Assembly: GCF_001659605.2 (NCBI RefSeq)
Contig: NC_035170.2
Location: 30,856,020 to 30,920,019 of the forward strand
Reading direction: 5' to 3'
Length of the DNA: 64,000 bases
Source of the DNA: Manihot esculenta
Lineage: Eukaryota; Streptophyta; Magnoliopsida; Malpighiales; Euphorbiaceae
Shown here: one piece after another, positions 41,201 to 54,250 of the stretch
How positions within the stretch are numbered: position 1 is the first letter of the stretch
How the letters are laid out: each line of letters opens with the position of its first letter
Notes under the pieces: model-generated
Database searches by the model: none
Told to the model about the DNA's origin: nothing
What the model saw: only the letters and a program-made list of their open reading frames with translations
Translations under genes and position numbers: made by a program

Positions 41201-43456
41201 GATGGTGGCAATTTACAATTGTATGTGCATGTAGATCTGCAGGCACGTGTACATTAGGCAGGGAGAGAGATCTTACAATTGAGTGACCGACAAGTTCCAT
41301 TTGAGAATTTGGATCAACATGTCCACCCATAGCAACAGGTGCTGCCATTGGTACCTGTTTGAGATGGTGTTCTTGTCCATTGCTTCCATCTGGTCTAGAA
41401 AAGAAACATTTGCATTATTATCGTAATACAAGTTTATATCTGTGCGTCATCTGATAAAAGTCCTAATGCGGCCACACATCATATTAAACCCCAATAAAAT
41501 GTCGTCTAAAATGAGAAAAAATTGTATTGTATTTCTTTTAAAGATGCTCAGTAAACATCCATATGCAAATTCAAAATGGAAATGATTTCTTGCGCAAATC
41601 AGCTCATGTTACCAATTCAGTCCCTAACAAATTAAGTGTAGGAAACTCCACTCCTTTCAAAGATAATATTCTAAGGCAGAAAATTTTCTTGCTTTCTTTT
41701 GTTGCCTGCATCAGATGAGGGAATTTCATAAATGTACTTTCCTATGGTGATGGAAGAGGAAAGAGAGTCCAGCAGCAATTGTTGAGATCAGAACATTAGT
41801 GGGATCATAGAACTTTTTCTTTTTCTTCTTTCATGTATTTCATAGAGGAAAAGAAATGCTATATGAAAGAAATATTTTATGATAGTCATCTCTTTATAGG
41901 ATAAAAAATGAAATGGCCTTCTGGATTTCATTCTATAGTTTATCTTTGCACTATCAAACTAGAAAGTCTTGGTAATTTTTATGTTTTTGCATGAAACCTA
42001 AAATTAGATTATTAACAAATTCTTTCCTAACCAACTTAAAAAGACTAGGATATTATTTTCTACATAAATCTCAGGTGAACTCCAAATACTTGGAATATTA
42101 TACGAAACGGTCTCAAACAAAAACAAATATCAGGAAGCACAGATTATATTGTAGCAATCTGGATGTTGAACGACTCTCGCATGCTCTGAAGCATGGTCAC
42201 TGCTAGTTTCCTGAACTCCTGAAAATATCAGAGAAAGGAGTAGCATGGGAAACAGTGAAAGTTCTTTGTCAGACAATCTGATAATGTCAACCTCAGGACT
42301 AACCAGCGTGTCCATAAATTCCATGGGACAAGGTTTGGATATACTCTCAAAATAGAACCACCTATGCAGTTGAAAGTTGAAACTGCATCAATTATGGAAA
42401 TATTATGATCCCTTTGCTTCCACTAGGCAATCACCCAACCCAAAAGTTGACATTATTCTACAGAACAAATTGTTCCTTTTTGCAATGATTAAACTAAAGA
42501 ATGAAATAAGCTAAAAGAACAACCATAAGATGAATATTCTAGATGAACCTGCGCACATGTCCAATGCGTATCACTGTGACCATGTTTAGCAAAAACATTA
42601 CATTGTTTTAGATGTCCAGCACTAAAATCTATAACTATGCATTGGACATTAACACTTCAAAGGGCATTGGATAACCCAAGCATCCTTTGTGATGCCAACT
42701 GCAAAGGTACTTTGTCCTTCCTATCGCCATATCATTCAACCCTTTGCTAAAGTATGAAATGGGATATTTCTCTTATTTTTTAAATATTTTCTGATTCCAA
42801 AAAAGTAAACGGTAGATAAGCAAATATATTCATATCAGCAGAAAGAAAGAAAAAATATCAAATCATAAGAAAACACCACACATACACACCCTTCCCCTCC
42901 AAAAAACGAAAATGAAAAGAGAGAGAGAGAGAGAAAGAGAGAGAAAGAAAGTGAGGAGGAGGAATCTCATAATAGAATATGCCGATAGGATCCTGAAAAT
43001 GAAAAAAATATTATGTTCATCAATCTCATCAAGAAATTTTTCAAAAAAAAAATAAAATAAAAGGTTAATGCTGGATGATACTTCTATCAAGATAACACAA
43101 AGCTACTCTGTCTGATGGTCAACATATACTTTTTTAAGTATAAGAGTGTTTTCAGGTGAAAATTCTCACAATGAATTGGAAGGATAACTACCAGATTGTG
43201 ATGCTACAGCGATCTGAGTAACTTTATTAGAGTTTGTGCCATTCTCTAAGCCAGATTTAGCTTGTGATTGAATAGCTCCATCTGCAGGAGAACCATTCAG
43301 GTGCTCTGCTGAAGATGATCTCGGTGCACTTTCAGCAAACGTAGTAGGACCATTTCCACCTCCCCGCCACCAAGGTTGGGAGTAGATTGCCGATTGCAAC
43401 ACATTCTGTGCACTCTGATCTAACCGACGATCATCATTTTCAGGTTTTCCAGGCAT
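38265..43456 (-). CDS. NF-YA: Nuclear transcription factor Y subunit A (NF-YA), 339 aa
   Basis: NF-YA joins an NF-YB/NF-YC dimer and gives the trimer its CCAAT-box specificity. Coding exons on the minus strand: 43456-43192, 41389-41277, 41132-41064, 40629-40471 and 38678-38265, with frames joining to 339 codons plus TAG. Exon 2 is best read from an acceptor ending ACCAG; the nearer TCTAG breaks the frame. The N-terminal part is Gln/Ser/Gly-rich with QPWWRGGG. The core domain is complete: the NF-YB/YC-interacting helix [19 protein letters not shown] (about 168-186) through AELEKK, and the DNA-binding part [21 protein letters not shown] (about 204-224). A 5' UTR intron is likely (donor at 44244, acceptor next to 43534), giving a leader exon near 44245-44290. 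Intron 4 carries a solo LTR. Confidence 0.95.
39268..39353. repeat. 43-bp tandem duplication in NF-YA intron 4
   Basis: The segment starting TGAACACTTTCTAAGG at 39268 is repeated at 39311. The two units differ by a single T/G change (TATTATAC versus TATTAGAC). Confidence 0.9.
39483..40002 (+). mobile_element. Solo LTR (probably Ty1/copia) in NF-YA intron 4
   Basis: The 520-base element starts TGTTAG and ends CTAACA, the canonical inverted LTR termini. It is flanked on both sides by the exact 5-base duplication CACAA (39478-39482 and 40003-40007). Inside are LTR-like signals on the plus strand: TATTTAAG (TATA-like, near 39784) and AATAAACA (near 39807). A 28-base tandem repeat is at 39604-39631 and 39632-39659. 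No gag/pol and no second LTR is present, so the internal part was removed by LTR-LTR recombination. It lies opposite in sense to the NF-YA transcript. Confidence 0.9.
40278..40326. repeat. Purine-rich (G/GA) tract in NF-YA intron 4
   Basis: Runs of G followed by GA repeats. A second GA microsatellite lies at 42918-42951 in intron 1. On the mRNA strand both read as CT-rich tracts. Confidence 0.8.
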
Positions 43457-44299
43457 TATTCACTTCCTCCTAAGGAAAAATTATCACAAATGCCCAACCA
43501 CCCCACTGGAGTAAAACAAGCAAAACAACAGAATCTGAAACAAAGACAAAAGAAGATTTAAGCATTACATTTAAGTTAAGAAAGCTCAATCATGGAAAAA
43601 AAGGAAAAACAAAACAATTTCTAATCTAAATATGGCTACTGATAATGATTTTAGAATGTTTTTGGTGCCTCTTAATGTATATATATCATATACAGAACAA
43701 AGAATTACACACAGAAAAGAAACAAAAAGCAGAAGCATCAAGATTCACACACATGCATGATCACAAGCATCATTACCATTAATCTTCCAAACGAAACTAA
43801 AAAACTCAACTGAAAACCAGACCTTGAGGAGGAGGAGGAGAAAAGAGAAGCTTCAATTTCCATTTCAGTGATAGCTAAACTATTATATTCATAATTTCAA
43901 ACCAAAGCACTGCTTAACTGAAGCTAAACACAAATAATTTGATCTCAAATAAGCCCAGATATAGCTTCACTCCAAATTCAGCTAGATATCCACATCATCA
44001 TTAAACTCAAGCTAAACAAACCAAAACCACAAAGGACAACTCTGTCCAACTACCTTTTCTTGACAACCCAAAACTCATACTTCCAAATTTCCTCTTCTTT
44101 TCTCACAAAATTTCCACCAACCCAAACAGAAATTTCCCCACAGAAACAGACCCATCATCAAAAATAGAAAATTAGTAACTCCCACAACAAAAATTGGATC
44201 AAAACAGAACAAAAGAAAAGAAATTTGAAAAGAGAATTACTTACTGTAAAATTGAAACCCTAGAGCTCTTGGAACTTGGATAATCTATGGGAAAGTCAT

Positions 44300-46500
44300 C
44301 GATTTTGGTCCAAAATTTTCTTTAATTTTTCCTTTTTTTTTATATAAATTCTCCTCAGTAACCTCGAGAGCGACACTGTGGCATTTTGATGGGGAAGATA
44401 ATATATTTATATAAAAGAAAAAGTTGGTGTTTATTGGATTTTTCATAAAAATTAGAAATAATGTTTTCTTAATTAATTAATTAATTATTATTATTTATTG
44501 CTTAAGCAAAGGTCGTTTTCTTTGTCTGTTATAAGGGAGAAAATGTTAAAATTGAGGACATGATGTGTGCACTTTTCCTATGACATAAATACCCCTGGTC
44601 TAATTCTATTGTATTTTCTCATATTTTTGCAAAAAATATATAAAATTATATTCATTCAGAGAAAAAAATTTACTAATAATTTAAAATTTAAAATATTAAA
44701 ATTACTTTTTAATAAAATTTAATATATATATATATATTCTTTCCTGCATCACAATAAATATATTTAAGTAAATTTAAAAAGTCTCGACTCTACTTTTTAA
44801 TTCTCAAATATTTATTTTAAAAATAATAATAATAATAATAAAAAAATTTATATTTTCTTTTTTAATATATCATTAAATCATTAATAAAATATATTAAATA
44901 AAAATATATTATAAAATTAATAAATAAATTATCATAAAAAAAAGTTACTTAAAGAAGCAAAATCATCTCCATCTTTGTAGGGTAGAGTATAAATACATTC
45001 CTTAAAAATATAAAGTTAATTTTATTTTATATATATAATCATCACATTGAAAATAAAAATTTTGAAAAAATGGGAAAGAAAAGTAGGGGTTATGAAATTT
45101 CTTAGAGTGGAAGCTTTATCTATATAAAAAATAAATATATGAATCCATCATCCTCAAGAGGAAAACAACTACTAAAAAGTACACATACTCCCTTTTCTTT
45201 TAGACCCCAAAAGGGAAAAGAACAAACAAAATGAGAGAAGTACATTACTAGAGTTACCAAAAACAAATGACACAACAGAAACCCTTTGGATCTAAAATTT
45301 AACAAGAATTTAAATTTATTCTAATTTATAATTTTTTTATTTAAAATAAAAAAATTATTTTTTAAATTTATAAATTCTTTATTTTTAAATAAAATAAAAT
45401 TAATATTACATAATAATCATTTAAAAAAAGTCATATGCTGACACTCGAGTGATGTAATAAATGTCTGATCAAATGATATTTAAATCTATTGAGAGAAAAA
45501 AAAGACTCGAACACTTCAGATTTTTACTATTCGTTTTAACATGTTCTTTTAAATATAGAGCGAGACTCCATAAAACTACCGTTAATAAATACAATTAAAT
45601 AGACTTTTATTATATTTATAATCATAGAATTTTTAATCGATTAATTAGTAAAATTTCTTATTAATTAATCGCTCATATTATTATTGAATTTACAAAAAAT
45701 GTTATAATTGATAAATCTTCATATAATATATAAACCAATTATTACATGAGATTCTAATTGTCCTACAATTAAGTAACATGAGGATTTTTTTTTTTTCCAG
45801 AAGTTGTGGAGTTTCCTTTAGCTTTTAGAAATGCTTGAGTACTGTCTTTAATTTTTACCTAACTTAGCATATCATACAAGTTTTAGTTCACAAGTTATTA
45901 TCACACTAGCAAATGAGTCAATCTCATTACCACTCCCTTTTTCCTATGTTTCCCTTTTTATTGCTTGCAAAAACATGATCCTAACTTCTCTCATTTCCTA
46001 AACCAAACATATCCAATGTTTTTTTTAATGAGATTTCTCTAATTTTATATTTATATTTTATAAAAAGTAAATAAATTATTTCATATATTTTTATAATATT
46101 ATTATATATGGCCGTTTAATATTATAAAATTTAGAAAAAATAAAATTTATAAATATATATAAATTTAGTCTAGAAAAATTACATATTTTTTATATATTTT
46201 TTTTAATAATACATAATTGCTATCTTATTATAATTTCATCTATCTTTATTATTTTATATTAATATTACTATATTTTAATAATAAAACTAAAAAAAAATAA
46301 ATTTTATTCAGAAAAACTATTTCTAAATATATTTTAAATAAAACTCAAAATTGTAAATATTTGAGAATGTTTTCGATTAATTTATTTATGAAAATGGAAA
46401 ATTTAGCATTTTCAATATTACAAAATGACAAAAAATTTTGAGCAGGGGCAATTTGGACATTACGTCCAACAACATATTCACGTTTAGAAATAGTGGAGGA
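44300..46500. other. NF-YA upstream region and AT-rich DNA
   Basis: The first ~150 bases form the probable NF-YA promoter (minus strand). Then AT-rich DNA, including an AAT microsatellite near 44822-44840 and short open frames with no family resemblance. Confidence 0.5.
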
Positions 46501-46830
46501 AATTTTTTTTTTAAAAAAAAAAGGAAAAGACAAAACAATGTGATATAAAAATGAAGTCATGAAATTGGAATTTTGCCAGCACTGACACATGCGTTGAGGG
46601 GTTACGTGTCCTTGGAATAATGAGCTAAACGTAGACCCCACCAATTTCTAGTTTGCCACGTTGTACTCTCACACATACCAATTGTCAACTCCCCGAGCAA
46701 CCAGAAAGTCAATACCTTTTGTTTTTTTATAGTATTATTATTTTCTTTGTAGACGGGGTGATATGCCGTTTGATGACGGCTTTCTTGTCTTCATCCTGGG
46801 AAGCAGCCATCATGAGCTCTATATAAGAGG
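46501..46830. other. Mixed-composition segment with promoter-like motifs
   Basis: A ~300-base segment less AT-rich than its surroundings. It contains TTACGTGTCC (ACGT core), GCCACGTTG and a TATA-like CTATATAAG at about 46820. This could be a promoter, but no plausible coding region follows on the plus strand; the 3' side is AT-rich. Confidence 0.3.
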
Positions 46831-47996
46831 AGAAGAATATTTATTTATTTATTTATTATTTGTTTGTTTCATTTTTATTTTATCGCTCATCATTTTAATA
46901 TTTTTTATAATTCTTAAAATTTTTTAGAGGTTGACTCTATAATTAAAAAAATGCTTGAAATTTTTTAAAAAAATTATTAATTAATTATTTTATAATGAGA
47001 GTATTAATTATTCTAATATTTAATTATTAAAATTAAATGAATAAATTATTTAATTATATTTTTTAAATTAACGGTATAATTAATGAGTTTTTTATATAAA
47101 AAAATTAAATAGTAATTTTTTATTTATATTATATAAAAGAAAAAGAGAGAAATAATAGGATTATCTATACTGTTTTTAAGTCTTTAAATTATTTATAATA
47201 ATATTTAATTATTTAAATAGTTAATAGTTTTATTTTTTAAATTTAATATTTAAAGTAAATGATAATTTAATTTTTTATATTAATTTAGTTAGTTAAGAAA
47301 AAAAATTAAAAAGATATATAAGAGATGATAAAATTAAATTTTTTAGAATTTTCAAATTATTTATAATAATATTTAATTATTTAAATGGTTGATAATTTAT
47401 TTTTGAAGATTTAATTTTAAAATAGATGATAATTTATTGTTTATATTAATTTTAATTAGTTAAGAAAAATTTTAAAAAGATATATAAGATATAATAAAAT
47501 TAAATTTATTAAAGTTTAGATGGTAATACATATATTACGTTATAAAATTTTTAAATGTTTTTGTGTCTCAAGAAATATTTTAAAATTAATTTATTGATTA
47601 TTTATATTAATTATATATACACAATATTATAAAAATGAGATAAATATTTAATATGATTAATTTTAAATTTAAGAAATTTAATTAATTATTATTATAATAA
47701 TAATTTATTGAATTTAAATAAATTTGAACATTTAAAAAGTTTAATTATAAATCTATAATCTATAGGTGTAATAATTAGATTTTTGATATATTTTTATATT
47801 ATTTAAGGGATATAGAGATTATTTAATATATTTATTATTTTAAATTTTAAAGTAGATAATAATTTTATCATTGAAATTTATTAATAGTTTTATTATTTAA
47901 ATTTATTTTAAATTTGAAGGTAGATGATATTTTATAATTTTAAAATTCGAAATAATTTTATTATTTAAGTTAATTTAAAATAAAAATTATTTAAGT

Positions 47997-48048
<52 letters not shown>

Positions 48049-48880
48049 TAATTTTTTAGCATAATAGTACTAAAATAATATATTTAAACAAATCATGAGA
48101 TAATAAGAATTATATTTAAAATTTTTTAAATTAAATATTAAATAAATACTAAAACATATTATAAAACTATTAGATAATATTTTATACATATAATTTTCAT
48201 AATTATATAATTATATTTAAATTTTAAAGTTAGTAAATAAATATTTATATTTCATTTATACATATATTAAAAAAATAAAATTTTGACATAATTTATTAAA
48301 ATAAATTTTAGTTTTGACAATATTAAAATTATTAAATAATAATTTTAATTTTAAAAAATAAATAAACTTTCTACAGTAGAAAGAAAATTTATTATTTTTA
48401 ATTATGTAATAATAAATTATTTATTTTACTTCTTAATTAATTTTAAATAAAATTTATAAAATTTAAATTAATGATCATATTTATGAAAAATAGTTAAAAA
48501 TATGATTCAATTTATTAAAAGATATTAATAAAATATTAAATAATTTTAATAATAAATTTATTTAATTTATACAAATAATATTCAATATTAAAATATTATA
48601 TATATAGGTTCAAATTTTAACATTTTTTTCAGTTTTCTCTTGTATTTATTTCTCTAATTTTCTTTATATCTGCAATAAATTCTTTTCGTTAAAAATAACA
48701 AAAATATAAATAATTCACAAAATTAAAAAAAATTTATATTAATGAGCAGAATCTAAATTTAAATTTTGGAATATATATTATGAAATTTAAAATTTTTATT
48801 CTTCAGCTTCTCTTTCTTTGTTTTTCCATGAAAAATTAAAATTTCAACTAGAAAACAAAAATTTTAAATTGAATGTTATT
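46831..48880. other. AT-rich gene-free region with an AT microsatellite
   Basis: Low-complexity AT-rich DNA. A perfect (AT)n run of about 42 bases lies at 48001-48042. No gene seen. Confidence 0.7.
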
Positions 48881-48889
48881 TGTCTATTA

Positions 48890-49060
48890 GCAGATAACGG
48901 GGACCCACAAGGGACGCAGTGAGATAAAGGTCAAAGAAGGCACGTGTGAACAGACTGGTATATAGAGGATCGAGAAGAAGACACGTAGAGAATGGATGCC
49001 GATCTTAACAACAGCTGGACAAAAGGAAAACACGTGGCTCTAGACCATTTTAACTTTTCT
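48890..49060. promoter_or_regulatory. Cluster of ACGT/G-box motifs
   Basis: Within 100 bases: GGCACGTGTG (CACGTG at 48941-48946), GACACGTAG (about 48980-48988) and AACACGTGGC (CACGTG at 49031-49036). Such spacing is typical of ABA-responsive promoters. The adjacent 49060-49780 segment has mixed composition and might be transcribed, but I found no convincing reading frame. Confidence 0.3.
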
Positions 49061-52000
49061 TTTTTGGGCCACTTTTTCTCTCTTATAGTTTATTTGAATT
49101 TTCTGAGCAATAACATGGCAGGAAACAGTGAGCCTCACTAGTGATATAACTGCTGCTATTCTGAATTTTTTTTGTGAGGGGTTGGAGATTGAGATTTGAT
49201 TAAAGAAAAAAGACATTGGAGAATTGTGTTGATGGGTACAGAGTAAACAGTGACATTGCCAACATAGATGCTGAATATAATAGGAGATGGCCAGTTAGCT
49301 CAGTGATCTGGATAGGCCATTTTGTTGATTATTTAAGCTTCTTTTTAGTACTATTTATGAAAAATTAATTCCCATTATCAATTATTTTCACTGGATCGCT
49401 TGCACGTAGCCGACCTCTGCTTTTGGGCTTGGCCTTTTTGGTGTATTTGTGCAGGCTCCAATGAAGCAAAGCTAGCACAAGAATTCCTATACAATTAAGA
49501 GCAACTATTGCCTACAGCCCAAGACCAAAACATGCTGCTCTTAGAATTCGACAATATATATATTATATTCACCAATCTTATCCACTTCCACTTTTTCCAC
49601 AAGCCCTCCAATGCATACCTTGATTTTCTCACATCTGCTTTTTGTGCAAGAGTGGATAAGTTCCAATCCAAACATAACCTTGCTTAAATAAATATTTTGT
49701 TTAACAATGCAAATGGATATCGCAGGTAACATGGCTAAAGAGTCGGTAAAACTATAATTTACTCCAATTTCAGTAGAGAAGGTATAGTTTATGCGCGAAA
49801 AATTTAAATGTTGGTATGGGATTTGATATATCCGTACATACGAATCTAAACAATAAAAATAAATGGCGCTATAATAGAAAAATCGTTAAATATCACTAAT
49901 TTTCTTTTCCATTTATATTCATACTGTAAAATTTTATTTTTTGAAATTTTAAAATATTCAGTATACATCCAACTAATTTAAAGCAGGAACTCTCATATGA
50001 ATAAAAGGAAAAAAATGATTATGCCCACTAAGCACAACTATTACATTTTTAAGGATTAAGTACTATGATTATCCCCATAAATCACAGCTGCTTCATTGTA
50101 TCTTTTTTTAGAGTAGAATTAATTTCTTGATTTTTTTAAAAATCATGGTAACTAAATAAATGGCTTTTAAAATTAAAAAAAACTAATATATAACTTTTAT
50201 TAAAATATAAGGAGTAAATTGTAATTTACTTGTAAGTTTAATATGGGTGCAATTGGCAGCTCAGTACCATGTTTCCACTCTACCTCTTTGGATTTGTGTT
50301 GTGAAATGTAAGATTATTTTAAACTTTGGTAGGCTGGCAGTACCCAATCACCTATGAAACCTTCCCTCAAGAAATTCATCAAAGTTCACATCTTTTGCTT
50401 TATGATTGTCCCTTTGATTTTGAAGCCCTCCCTTTTTGAGAAGAAAATGCATGGCAACACATGTTTGAGGATGAGTTGGCAAGACACGTAAGCACACCAT
50501 TTAAAGTCAGGAACAAAAGTTACCATCTAATAAATGAATGGGCAAAATTATTAAAAATTATTTATTAAGTTAATTTAATATATTCTAATCATGAAAATTT
50601 CATAATAATTAATAAAATTTCAAATTACATTCTTTTAAAAAATCTAAAATAGTAAATATATAGTAAATCTGGAAAATGAGATTTAAATCACAATCCTAAA
50701 TGTATTTGCCTATAAAAATGGCCTGTTTTGCTTGTTAAAAAAAATTATTAAATACGATTTAATTTTCTTTAGCAAAAAAATCTAAATTAAAATCTGTTGC
50801 TTTTAGGGTTTAGGCCGTGATGGTGCTGACTTGCTTTGGAGCTCCGTTTGGGCCGCTATTGTCTGAATGGCTTAGGCATGTGGCTACTGGCCTGTCCATT
50901 TCCCTACTCACTAAAAAATAATTCTATCCGAATCCATTTTAAATTTAATAAAAAATTATTTTAAACTATTCAAATTCATTATAAATTCAATTATTCTCTT
51001 ATATATTTTAATTAATAATTTATATAAAAATATTTTTTATTTAAAAATATAATTTTAAATGAAAATATATAATAAATTTTATAAATATTATTATAAAATT
51101 ATTAAATTTGTGTGTTTTGGAATAAAAGCTTATCGTCTTCCACTTCATTCAAATAAGATTTATTTTGAAATAAAAAATTTTAATAATTTTTTTTAAAAAA
51201 TATTTTTAAAATGAAAATTTTTTAATTTAAAAAATCAAATTCCTTTATTTTAAATAAAAAATTATTAAAAATAAATTAACTGAATTTTTAATTTTAAATA
51301 GAGGAAAAAAAAAAAACAGAAAATATACGTTGCTTCTTCTGTGTGTTGCTTAGATATAAGTCGATATTTTTTATGTTGAATTATGATTTCTTTATCTATA
51401 TTATATATATATATATATAAAAGTAGGAAGATGGAAAATAATGAGATTTTTCAAAATCAAAAATACTCCTACTAATATTTGATAATTATAATATTTTTAT
51501 TATTTAAAAAGTTTTAATTTAATTATATTATTATTCTATTTAATTTCAAATTAATTGAGAATATCTTTTAACATTTAAATTATATTTGATTAAGTGAGTT
51601 TTTTATTTAAATTTAAACTTCATCAAATTAATCGATAAGACTTTTATTATTTTTATTTTACAAATTTAAATTATAAATTAAAAAATTATTTTAACCATAT
51701 GAATTTTTTTATTTTAATTTTAAATTTTAAATTTCTTAATGGATATAATTTTATTATGATTTTTAATTTAATTATAATTATAGATTTGTGTTTAAAAATA
51801 TTACAATTAAATTTATATGTGAATTGTTTTAGTTAATTTTTTATTATAATTAAAATTGTTAAATAAATTAAATCGTTCAACTCACATCTAATCTAATGAA
51901 AAGTATATTTAAATAAATTTAAAAGATTTTAAATTTTATCATTTTAATTTTTAATTTTTATTTTAAAAAAAATTAAATCATCTAAAAAAATAAAAGTTTT

Positions 52001-54018
52001 TAATTTAATGTAAACTTAATTTTTTCTTTAAAAAAATAGATTTTAATTTTAAATTGTGTAATTTTTATAATATTTCAAATTAAAATTTTAATATATTAAA
52101 TTATGATTATTATTAGATAATAAATTTAATACCAAATAATTATTATTTATTTGAATGTGGTTGAGTTTTCATAAAATAATAATTAATAAAATTTAATTAA
52201 AATATAAATTGTGTTATAGTGGATGCTCAATAGTTCTCATAAAATGATAAATTTTCTCTTTGGTTTTATGAATTTTTTTTATTATTAGGTTAATTTTATG
52301 TATATTTATATTTAATTTAATTTTTAGATATTCTATGCAATATTAATGCAAATTTTAATTTAAAAATAAAATATTTATAAATTTTATTTTTAAAATTATT
52401 TTATCTAATAAAATATAATTAATTAAAAAATAATAAAAAAATCAAATGGGATGACAGTGATAACTTTTATATTTATGAAATTATTTAAATTATTTTGGTT
52501 AATATACTAAAATTAAGCTATAGTTTATTTTAATTTTTATAGATTTTATTTTATATATTAATAAAAATTTTAAATTTAATATTTATTAATTAATTTAAAG
52601 TGTGATATTATAATCTATATATATTTATATTATATATTATATTTCATAATAATATATTGTATTTTATTTTAATTAATAAAAAATAATGTAAAAATCACAT
52701 ATTTTTACTATCAAAAAAATATTTATTATATTATAATATATAATATGATTGTAACATATATAATTTTTTTATCTATTTAATTTATTTTTATTTTTTTAAA
52801 AATTAGATTGCATTTTTAGAAATATATTTTTTTTCATTTATTAAATAAAATATAATTAAAAATTCTTTTATTTTTTTGCTTAATTATTGAAAATTATTAT
52901 AAAATTATATGTATTTTTAAAAAATAAAATATGATAATGAAATAAAAGTGATAAGAGAGAGAGCAAATCACATGTAATTTATATAATTTATATATATAAT
53001 TTATATTTTTTAACTATTAATAAATTTATTATTTAAATTAATTTAAAATATAAAAATTAATTTTTGAGAAAAAAGTTAAAATTTTAAAATAAATATTATT
53101 GAAATAACACATTTAAATATTAAATAATTATAAAAATATAAAATAAAATTTTAATTAATATTAAATTATTCGATAATAAGTAGTTCTTCTAATTATTAAT
53201 AATTATTTTGATAGATAATTTAAACTAAAATTCTATGTGAATTAAAATTAATAAAAAATAATAATTTTATTAGAATAGTTTAAAATTTTAAAAAAATTCA
53301 AATTAATTTAATTTAAATTTTTTAATTAAATTAATTACAGAGTTTACATAAATTTTAATATCTTAATATTTTCTATTTGAATTCTTTAATTATTTTTATT
53401 ATAATTCAAATAACATTTCATAGAAAACTATCCAAAACATATTGTTTTAATATTTAACAACTTTAAATTGAATATATTGTTTTGTATTTAAATTTAAAAT
53501 CTAATTTATTTTTTATTCAAATTTAATGTTATATATATATTAAAATTATATTATTAATCGTAAATGAGTTTATATAAATTTAACATTGTTAATCGAATTT
53601 TGTAAAATAAATTAATACTTTTTTTATTTTAAATTAATTGACTCTTACGTATAAAGTTATTTAAAAATAAAAATTTATAATATTATTAAATTTAGCACTA
53701 TTTATTGTGAATTAAACTTTCACAATGTATAAATTGAAAGATAAATTATTTAATTAAATATTAATTTATTTCTATAATTTTATAATATAATTAAATGTCT
53801 GAAGAACTACACTCAAATTTATATAAATATTTTGTTATTTTTATATTAGATAGATTATTTTATTTCTTAAATTTAATTGACTTTTTATTTAAATTAAATT
53901 AAAAAATGTCATAAAGTTTATCGACTATAATTTTTATAATTTCTAAATTATATTAAATTAATTTTATTTTAAAATTATATCAACTCTATGATTATGTTGA
54001 TAAGTATAAATCATGGTA
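49061..54018. other. Gene-free region upstream of the NLR genes
   Basis: 49061-50930 has mixed composition without a recognisable gene. 50931-54000 is AT-rich. Near 51120-51360, short stretches (GGAATAAAAGC, GTTGCTTCTTCTGTGTGTTG) resemble 61180-61310 upstream of the second NLR copy, suggesting that the duplicated block began here. Confidence 0.45.
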
Positions 54019-54024
54019 CACGTG
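54019..54024 (+). promoter_or_regulatory. G-box in the promoter of the intact NLR
   Basis: CACGTG inside ACACGTGTC, about 230 bases before the start codon. The matching place in the second NLR copy has no CACGTG. Confidence 0.45.
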
Positions 54025-54250
54025 TCATTACTCCAATAGGCAAAGCATAACTTGTATATATTATTGATTGCTTCTACCTTAAGGAATCAAAAGACTCTGC
54101 TTTTCTACTTGGAGAAAGTAATGCTTTCTTCCACACCTTTTATATATTGGGTCATTAATTATGGACTGCATCATCTCTCACAAATCCTGAAATTTTCCTT
54201 TAATTTCTTCATTTTCATCTTGCCCATTTTCAGTTTTTTTCTTTCTATCG

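Noticed and set aside
46345..46644. 99-residue open frame on the minus strand
   Set aside because: Composition is driven by A/T runs, there is no family resemblance, and no UTR or splice context.
51390..51470. Second Helitron-like 5' end (TC plus TATATA run) upstream of the intact NLR
   Set aside because: No matching CTRR end with hairpin was found before 54 kb; an AT microsatellite is a sufficient explanation.
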